Part shown: in pieces, positions 56,437 through 64,000 of the stretch
How the letters are laid out: each line of letters begins with the position of its first letter
Position numbering within the stretch: the first letter of the stretch is position 1
DNA from: Pseudovirgaria hyperparasitica
Taxonomy: Eukaryota > Ascomycota > Dothideomycetes > Acrospermales > Acrospermaceae
Length of the DNA stretch: 64,000 nucleotides
Direction: 5' to 3'
Assembly: GCF_010093815.1 (NCBI RefSeq)
Contig: NW_022985554.1
Span: 20,792-84,791 of the forward strand
Translations under genes and position numbers: made by a program
Notes under the pieces: generated by a model
The model's input: only the letters and a program-made list of their open reading frames with translations
Told to the model about the DNA's origin: nothing
The model's database searches: none

Positions 56437-57741
56437 TCACCTACCATAACCTCTGAGGAAGAGAGACAGGGCAGCGATACCGCCCACAGAGGCAACGAAC
56501 ATAGCCAGACCTTCTTTCGTCGTCGTCAGATAAGCCAGAACCCCGACAACAACCTCATAACGTCTGAGTGCTTGGTAGCGGGACTGCCATTGCGGGTCTA
56601 TGGAGAAAGGAGGGTTTAACCGAATGTCGTCTGCTTCCGGATCCGGATCCTGCCATGCTTCTAGTGGAGCCGTCACGGATAGCGCCACTGGTCTGTGGTC
56701 GGACGTGGGCTGCACAGCGAGACTTGTGTACTTCCTAAGTTGGAGCTGAGACGACTTCTTTGGAGGAGGGAGGTAAAGGCAGCGATCGCACCACGAAGGA
56801 AAACGATGTTTAGCCCATTGCCAGCTGCTATCTGCCCCAGTATTAGCCGCCATTGCTATGGGCGTGGCTTTATGCGATAGCTTGTAGGTCGGTGGGAATG
56901 TGATGGGCAGCTCCTCAAATCCATGACAAGTCCGGCCTGCCTTCATCTCACGAGTGAGCTGATCTTTGGCCAGGAGCTTTGCAAAGTGTACGGGGGAGGC
57001 CTCTGATTCCACGGCTTTTGGATAAGTCTGCCACGTCTCCGACTCGGGCGGAGCATCGCTTGTCCTGTAGTTCAGATCGCCGCAGAAAAATACATGCCCC
57101 CGAGCGTGATAAATGGCTTTCGGATCGTCACCATCTCGAAGGATCGGACGCGATTCGATTCCCATCTGCACGCTCTTGCTCGGGGCTCCTAAGTCATCGT
57201 TCACGAAGACTAGAGTGCGCACAATGGTCTTCCAATCCTCGTTCCGCCGCTGAACAGCTTCTTCCATAGGAGCCAAATGTGCAGCTATGAAGGTCAAATC
57301 TAGCTCTTGCGCGTCTGCTTCGTGCTTAAGGCCGAGTATAGCTCCGACAGCACCTTTGTTTCCCATATCCCAGAATCCAACTCCTGTCGCAGCCGACTGC
57401 ACTCGAGTGATTTGCGGGACAATATGTTCTTTCGCATACACAACGAGGGCGGTCATTCCCATGTTCCTCTGGAAAACAGACTCGTAGCGAACGGAATCGC
57501 CTCCAAGATGATGAGCGGCAAGATGGACAGAGGTGTCGATTCGATCGAAGTAGGGGTTTAGGAATGATCCCCCAAGGAAGCTGTATGATATGGGCGCAAT
57601 CTCTTGCAGTGAGATAGCAATAATATCGGGTAGCGCAGCATTCTTTGGTAAGGCATCAAAGAGATGCGGTGCAAAGGCCGATGGCTCCACTAAGGCTCGT
57701 CCACAATTGAACGTGATCAGGTATAGCTCGAGTGAAGACAT
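56437..57741 (-). CDS. Inositol polyphosphate 5-phosphatase, tail-anchored (INP54-like)
   Basis: Removes the 5-phosphate of PI(4,5)P2. Intronless, 434 aa, starting MSSLELYLITFNCGRAL. The exo/endonuclease-type catalytic core contains the family signatures: PDIIAISLQEIAP, MGNKGAVGAILGL, FFCGDLNYRTS, ITFPPTYK, PSWCDRCLY and SDHRPVAL, so all catalytic boxes are present. The C-terminus has one hydrophobic segment (AMFVASVGGIAALSLFL) followed by RGYGR, a tail-anchor layout like that of yeast Inp54, which sits on the ER. No SAC1 or Pro-rich targeting domain is present, which separates it from the synaptojanin-like Inp51/52/53 enzymes. Confidence 0.9.
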   Translation of the reverse strand: MSSLELYLITFNCGRALVEPSAFAPHLFDALPKNAALPDIIAISLQEIAPISYSFLGGSFLNPYFDRIDTSVHLAAHHLGGDSVRYESVFQRNMGMTALVVYAKEHIVPQITRVQSAATGVGFWDMGNKGAVGAILGLKHEADAQELDLTFIAAHLAPMEEAVQRRNEDWKTIVRTLVFVNDDLGAPSKSVQMGIESRPILRDGDDPKAIYHARGHVFFCGDLNYRTSDAPPESETWQTYPKAVESEASPVHFAKLLAKDQLTREMKAGRTCHGFEELPITFPPTYKLSHKATPIAMAANTGADSSWQWAKHRFPSWCDRCLYLPPPKKSSQLQLRKYTSLAVQPTSDHRPVALSVTAPLEAWQDPDPEADDIRLNPPFSIDPQWQSRYQALRRYEVVVGVLAYLTTTKEGLAMFVASVGGIAALSLFLRGYGR

Positions 57742-58158
57742 CTTTGGACAAAGATGCCGGGTATAGATGCGACCAGGGCAGGTCGTGTTGCAATCATGGC
57801 TGTCGTGGATACAGGAGATGGATGCCAGTCTACCTAGTTATGGATACCAGTGACGTGTGTCCGGGTACTAAAATAGCGTACTAGGTACCTTAGTAGCTTG
57901 TTAGTGCTTCGGGAGACCCCACTTTTAACCTATTTCATAAATCAGTATTTCACGTCCAAAGGATTTCTATTCTTCTTTGACAGATGTTAGTATATGGATA
58001 TTCTGGTAAAATGACAGAGTCTAGCTCAGATTTGTTCCACTGAACAATAATTCAATGAAATAATATTAGAATTGAAGGGGTATAGCTCCTTCCATCTAAT
58101 ATAGAGGAAGTTGAAGGGACAAAAATCGAATTAACATTTATGACGACGGGTATATATA
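57742..58158. other. Intergenic, AT-rich
   Basis: About 417 bp, visibly richer in A/T than its flanks, between the INP54-like start and the HeLo/protease gene stop. No gene recognised. Confidence 0.6.
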
Positions 58159-61100
58159 CTATGCGAATTGCCTACGTCGCCCAAGGCTTACGTCGATCTG
58201 ACTGGGAGTACTATCTACAAGTACACGACTCCTCAAACTATTCGTTTCTCCCAAACTCAGATTATGAAGGTCTGGTAGACCGTACGAGGTTCTCTCCGAC
58301 TGTTGTGGTATTTTGATCCCGATTTCCTTCTCCGTTGGACTAGTCGATAATATGGACTCCACCATGCCTGGTAGGCGGATAGAGGTGGCTCCCAGAGTCC
58401 GCTTCATATCTGCAAGGAGCACTTCCATCGGACAGATGTATGCGATTCTATTGCGCTCACAATACGCCAGTACATGACCACACACGCGCCCTGATTCATT
58501 ATCAATGACCCAGGCTCCTGAATCACCACCCTCTTGTAAAAAGTCAGTAATGGAGCTCAGTCGATCGAGAAAAAATCTTAGAACATACCCCCAAATTCTC
58601 CACCTACCACTGACCAGCTTTTTGAGAAGGATCGTCTTTGGTATACACGCACCGAACTCATGACGTAGCCAGTCACTCCTCCCTTCAATCCGCTCGTCCG
58701 CCCAAAGCAGTGAACATTGAGACCTCCGATATCCTTCGACCCAGCAACCTCGCTCGGGTACTCGTCTTCTTCGGGTGTAAAGTTTCTCCGACAAACAGGA
58801 TCCCGGAGCTGCGGACCGCCCTTTGTATCTCTCTTGGTGTAGTATCTACCACCTCCCTGAACAAGGTTGAAAGGCTGAAGTCGATCATCCTTGAGTTTCA
58901 GTAGCGCCCAGTCAATCTCGTGGACAATACCATTTTGAGTCCATCGTCGAACACCAGAGGAAGCGTGTACATGACCCAATGTAAAAGAGTCCAGGTGATC
59001 TTCAGGTGCGTCTTCATCATTGGGGAAGAAATCTTCATCGACATCTTGAAACGCTGGCTGTGTGATGTATAATTCATCTCCATCGCCAACGTCATACCCT
59101 TCAACATCTCCCTGTGTAGAGGCGGACGACAGTTGATCCGACTCCACATCAGTCTCATCATCAGACATATCTGAGCCAACTGAATCGTAACCAAGATCAT
59201 CCTCCGAATAGTCCTCGTCAGATATGTCAAAGGGATCGAGAGCATCTGGCACATTGAGTTGAGGCTGCAACCCCATCTGGATTAAGCAGGGATCGCTGGT
59301 AGACCGTGCACTCGACCTTGTTATGTCTTCTGGACTTATTTCATCATCAGAATCACTCTCGTCGTCGTCAGACTGTGGATCTAGGAGATGGTGTACGGTC
59401 ATGCCATAAGGTTCGTTGTCCACTATGACTACACCACCGAAAGAAACCGGAGGAAGGTGCTCATTGCCGACAAACGCACCAATAGAGGCGCCACATAGCG
59501 GACGTTCGTAGTAGTAAGGATTCTCAGGCTTTGATACATCATTGCCATTTGATCGTGAAACACTACGATTTGACTTCTGGGCGAGCTTTGAGCGGCGTAT
59601 ACGTCCCTTACGGACCTTGAGATCGAAGATCTCATGGTTATATATGAGCTTTCTGGCTAGCACAGTCTTCACTTTCGATGTGCTTGTGCATGTCACAAAA
59701 ATTGTCGGTTTTGCTTCCGCCGGCGTAGCTCCAATCGCCATAAGATCAATGCTTATGGTCTCTGGCGAGTCCTTTAATGCTCGTGAGATTATACGTTCCA
59801 GGCGAGGTAGTAGGGATTCGTGCCACTGATCTGTAACGCTCTGGGGGAATTTGATAGGGTGGATGCGTATCTTGGGCCTTACAGGTTTTTCGTATATCTG
59901 TATGCTCATTGTTGTGGTGTCCATGGGTACTAGCTCTGGTTCTGGGGTAGGGTATGGTAGAGCGCTTCTGGACTCTGTATCTGAAGAGTCTTGCAGGCTA
60001 GTAGTCATTGACGCACTTTCTGATTGCATAGCGAGTTTTTGCTTCCAGCGTCGTTGTATGATGGTTACCTTGCGCTTGTATTCTTTGAACGATGATCTTT
60101 GCGTTTTTGTACGCCAGGCACGTTGAATGATGCTGGCCGCAGTAGAGAAGCTCTCTTTGTACAGCGAAGAGATTTCTGACAGGCTCTCTCTGCTAGGCGA
60201 CTGAATATTGTTTCTTTGAGCGTCCCAAGTGGTAGGATCATCATCCCGTAAGGTAGGAGCTGTGGACAAGTCATGTAGCGTGACACTTTGCCGCGGTTGT
60301 AGACCAGATGGCTCTGTGCCAACGGGAGCTTGTGCTGGAAAGAATGAAGATCCTTTTGACTGTTTTCGAGCGTCGGATATATGCGACTCTTTCTCTAGGC
60401 TCAGGCGTTTTACGATATGCGATGGGAAGGAGTCTTTTGGACTTCCAGCATTTTGATCTGACAATTGACGCTTTCTGATTCGGTTTGGTTCCTTGGCAGA
60501 AGCTTGAAGCGCAGCATCGTGTATTTCTTCCGAGGGTTCGTGTTCGTCTAATAAGCAGCATCTTTGCAACCTTGTGAGAACAAAACCGTATATTTGCGGG
60601 ATACTTTGCGCGGTCTGCTTCTTAGAGATAATGCGGTCTGCGACCGTGAAGCATTCTCGAACAGCTTGCATATATGCAGACCCACATTTGGCGGACAGTT
60701 TGCGAATCCATAGGTCTTCTAACCGAATTTTGAAGTCATCGAGTGAGTATTTTGCTTTGAACAGATCGGACAGGGGTAGCCAGAGACCTATTTCAAGTAG
60801 AACCAGAGCCAGGGAGTACATATCGAAATGTAGGCCGGCTATACTAGTGTTCTTTCCATTGTTACGGGGATCTTGAGGATGTCTGTAGATATCTTGATGA
60901 GGTGTTTGTGCTTTCACTTCAGTATTGTACTCCGAAAACAAGTCAAACGAGCAGAGAAGCGGCTGCCTAACATTGAAATCAGTAGCACCCATCCCTGGAG
61001 TTCGACCAGCCGGCAGCCTATTGCGAAAAAGGAGTATGTGGCTGCTTCGAATGTCTTTGTGTTCGAACTCGATTTCGTGAGATTTACTGACTGCTTTTGC

Positions 61101-62183
61101 AACACGAAATGCTAGTCGAAATCGCTCTTCTAAAGGTGGCGGAAGTGTTGGATTGCCTTTTTGAGATGCTGAAGAGGCCTTCAACAATGTCGAGAGCGGT
61201 GTCGGCTGAATAGACCTAGGCTCCAACGTATTGAGCTTCGCGAAGCTTGGGATCTCGTATACGAGACCAAAACGAGCATGTTTCGGGTCCTCGAAGAACC
61301 CTAGACACACGAATGCCGCTGATGTAGACTCATCTGTTTGCAATTTAGTGAGTAACGCGAGTAAATGTTCTAGTCGGTCAAGGGGTGGTGCTACGCCCGT
61401 AGTACTGTAAGTAGGGTCGAAGTTGGCATATTCGACTAGGACTGGAATATGGACAGTTTTACTTCCACTTGTTTTCCAAGGATTCGTTGATGAATGTGAT
61501 TGCGCCAACGACCCAAGAACAAGGCAAGGGGGCGGGGCTTCGGTACTATCATAGGGCGGCGGATCCTCCTGTGCAAGCACCAACGAAGATATGTCAAGCT
61601 TCGGAGGTAGACCAGTATTGAAAGAAAGGTTTGGTAGATTCGGGTTCACAAGAGTTATCTCAGACGAGCTGTATGCTCCGGAGAACAATGCTGCTCTTGA
61701 CTTGGATAGCGGTGCCAAAGCAGCAGCAGATTCTTTCCGAGGTGTTATTGAGCGCGAAAGATCATAAAGAATATCAATTGAAGTGGTAAGGTCTTTTGCT
61801 AGATCCTCATACCGGGAGTGGTCAAAATTCGAATTCGTGTTGCTATCCTTGGGATTACTAGCATCGGTACCCGACTTTGTTGTCATCCGATCGGCCTCGT
61901 CGAGGATATCCTTAATAGTGCCTAGAACACTCGTAACTGTCTCTGTCAAGCCCGCGCGAGCGACAGGCTCATCGATGTCGTCCTGCGACACAGCATCCTT
62001 GTCTCTCCAATCGAGGCCCCAAGCAACGAGACGATCTTTTTGAATACGGTACTTTCGATGGAGAGCACCGAGCTCCGGATGGTTATCGATCTTGTTCGTT
62101 TGAATGACCGCCTGGCTGGAGTACTTCGTATCCGAATAAAGTTTTGATAGGCGCTGTGGGTAGGCGAAATGGACGTAGGACAT
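58159..62183 (-). CDS. Multidomain protein: probable HeLo-like N-terminus, degenerate kinase domain, IQ-like helices, trypsin-like protease domain
   Basis: Two exons, 58589-62183 and 58159-58532, with a 56-nt intron (GTATGT...TACAAG) lying just before the protease nucleophile; 1,322 aa. The start is the first ATG; the frame opens upstream only from TTG, so a 5' exon may be missing. Residues 1-about 170 are helical with [10 protein letters not shown], as in HeLo-type cell-death/prion-forming proteins. About 260-560 resembles a kinase fold with HKDIRSSHI (Asp377 kept, catalytic-loop Asn replaced) and SFDLFSEYN in place of DFG: probably a pseudokinase. About 680-715 has two IQ-like helices ([25 protein letters not shown]). 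The C-terminal third has chymotrypsin-fold triad positions: His931/932 in MTVHHLL, Asp1091 in EIDWALL, Ser1203 in GGDSGAWV, with an acidic insert of about 100 residues. Function unknown; a self/non-self or cell-death role is inference. Confidence 0.8.
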
Positions 62184-62689
62184 CTCGTGATGTCGCTGAA
62201 ACCAACTCGTGACTTGGTCGCCGCTGGTGGTGATTTTGGTCAACAGCTATGGGCAGTAGATGCAATGCATAACTTTAGAAGTATTTGCTCCGAAATGCGC
62301 CAGCTAGTTACGTGAGTAGTCGGGCAGTGGGCACCTTGAGTTCTTGAGGTTTGATAATGGACTAAAAAGCTGTTGCCTGCATGGCTTACGACTGGCATCG
62401 CAAACGGATATCTTGGCAGATCGCGCACGGATCACCCAGCTCTGTATTATGCTCAGCCTCACACCGGGCAAGATTGGTGGCGCCTGGCATGTGATGCACA
62501 GCCACATTTCCAGACGAAAATGCAAATAGGAATAATAGCCTGCGCCGCACGAATATTAGTATGCTTCTGGGAACTACAAGTTGCGCATTGAGCCACGTGT
62601 GTCACGTGCATCATTGGTTTCCAAAGGTTGTAACATGCCGCCAACGGAGGCTGCGTGATTCTCAATCTGTCTAACACAGAGTTCCTATC
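62184..62689. other. Upstream region of the HeLo/protease gene
   Basis: Ordinary-composition DNA between the gene start and the AT-rich block. A minus-strand short frame (62240-62428) does not resemble a HeLo N-terminus. The promoter, and possibly a missing 5' exon, should lie here. Confidence 0.5.
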
Positions 62690-64000
62690 AATCAGTCCAA
62701 CTTCAATTCTACCTCTCTAGAATTGACTTAGTCTAGTTTAACTAAGGCCTCTTACTAAGGGTTAGATCTTTAGTCTAATTTAATTCTAGGGTAGGATTAA
62801 GTTACTAATAGTTAAGTTAAACTAAAGTTATATATAGTATATATATATATATAGAGTAGTATTTTTAGGTATTAAGTTTAGGGGGCTATCTACTAAGGAT
62901 AGTCCGTTAGCTAATAGTAACCTATACTAGTCTCTCTATATCTAGCCTATTCTAGCTATTATTCTAAGCCTTATATTTTTAAAGTATTTACTATCTCGAC
63001 TTATAATCATTATGTCTACTACCACGCGTTAATACTATTAATATAGCTTCTTAGCGCCTAGTTCGTGCGTCTAAAGTATACTCTCGTAATATATTTAAAT
63101 AGTAATATTCCTAGATTAAGTATACATAGAGAATCGCGCGTCCTAGAAAGTCCTAGAATATATTATCTCTTAATAAAGATAATAAAGATAATAATAATAA
63201 TATAACTATCTATAGACTAATACTACTATCTCTACCTAGTACTAGCTTTATACTATACTAGTCTATACCCAAAGACCTATATAGCTACCTAGTATAAGAG
63301 AGAGAGGTAATAGAGATAGATTATAAGAATAGGGTTATTAGATAGTAGTATAGTTAGATAGAATAATAGGGTATATTCTATTATAGAACGAATTACTACT
63401 AAACCCTTTTAGTAGGAATCCGAGAGTATATATATAAAGGGACGCCGATCTATCTAGTACGTAACTATTTACCGCCCTTTATATTACCTTCTAACCCTAT
63501 TAGCTAAAGTATATATAGATTAGGTTCTACCTAAGGCTAAGTCCTAATAATTATTCCTTCTCTCTAGGAAGCTACCCTTAGCGACCTAGATTATTATCTA
63601 TCTCTATATCCCTATTCTAAGTCTTATAAGACCTTAGTCGTTCTCTATACTTTATCTTAGATACTTACTAATATTTACTAATCTAAGATTTATATAAGCG
63701 TTTTTCTAATAAACTAGATTTTATCTATCTTAACTTCTTATATAGGTAAGATTACCTAATTAGGCCTAGCGTATCACATAATATAATTAGATAAGCCTAG
63801 GTGCTACCTATATTAAAATCTTTTCTTAGAAATATTCCTTTCTTTAAAAAACTTCATTAGGAAAGATACAGCGCTCCTAAGTACTCCTAAGTACTCCCTA
63901 AGTATTCTTTCATCCCATTATATCTATCGGGCGGACCTACTTACTATCTATCCTAACGGGACGGCTTTATATAATTTATACTAAGTATTCCGTTTATACC
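62690..64000. repeat. AT-rich, RIP-like degenerated repeat block
   Basis: Composition changes sharply near 62690: the sequence becomes A/T-dominated, crowded with TA dinucleotides (CTATACTAG, TATATAG, CTTAGTTAAG words) and poor in CA/TG. No ORF of 60 codons starts in it. This is the signature of repeat-induced point mutation, which turns duplicated transposon DNA into A/T-rich debris. The parent element cannot be recognised. The block runs past the window end. Confidence 0.85.

Noticed and set aside
1-64000. tRNA or rRNA genes
   Set aside because: Several GGTTCGA-like strings were inspected (for example near 10739, 11414 and 27304) but none has a matching A box or cloverleaf.

Overview
This window comes from a filamentous ascomycete (Pezizomycotina), most likely a dothideomycete-like mould. 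The evidence is short introns (about 42-110 nt) with GT...AG ends, a Woronin-body HEX1 protein ending in the peroxisomal signal SRL, Zn2Cys6 regulators, a SAT4/rhodopsin-type membrane protein, a reducing polyketide synthase, and a final block of AT-rich, TA-rich, ORF-free DNA typical of RIP-mutated repeats. Exon coordinates below were worked out by hand from splice signals, reading frame and family conservation.

Left part (1-24.5 kb). The window opens inside a highly reducing polyketide synthase (DH-ER-KR-ACP end, plus strand). A broken alpha/beta-hydrolase follows. The next 20 kb looks empty in a plain ORF view but holds small multi-exon genes: TRS20/sedlin (minus) and mitochondrial ribosomal protein L31 (plus) share a divergent promoter, followed by a probable small subunit of serine palmitoyltransferase, a five-exon rhodopsin-domain membrane protein and a 2-oxoglutarate/Fe(II) dioxygenase. 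Long stretches at 8.4-12.8, 14.2-19.4 and 20.5-24.5 kb contain no gene I can defend, only coding-like fragments with stops.

Middle part (24.5-42 kb). A GC-richer, repeat-speckled region carries a GT2 polysaccharide synthase, a membrane acyltransferase, a truncated Zn2Cys6 domain, a tannase/feruloyl esterase, HEX1 with a long alternative 5' extension, a CE1-type feruloyl esterase, an orphan ORF and a GH75 chitosanase. Three of these are secreted carbohydrate- or ester-cleaving enzymes; a fourth (rhamnogalacturonan acetylesterase) lies at 51.4 kb.

Right part (42-62 kb). This part is a dense, ordinary gene neighbourhood. It holds a C2H2+Zn2Cys6 transcription factor, an unknown conserved-looking protein, an IMP1-type mitochondrial signal peptidase, a JMJD7-type JmjC hydroxylase, the EH-domain protein IRS4, the rhamnogalacturonan acetylesterase, DNA ligase IV, a tail-anchored inositol 5-phosphatase (INP54-like), and a 1,322-aa protein joining a probable HeLo-like N-terminus, a degenerate kinase domain, IQ-like helices and a trypsin-like protease domain. 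That last gene is the most unusual system in the window. It sits directly beside the AT-rich RIP block (about 62.69 kb to the end).
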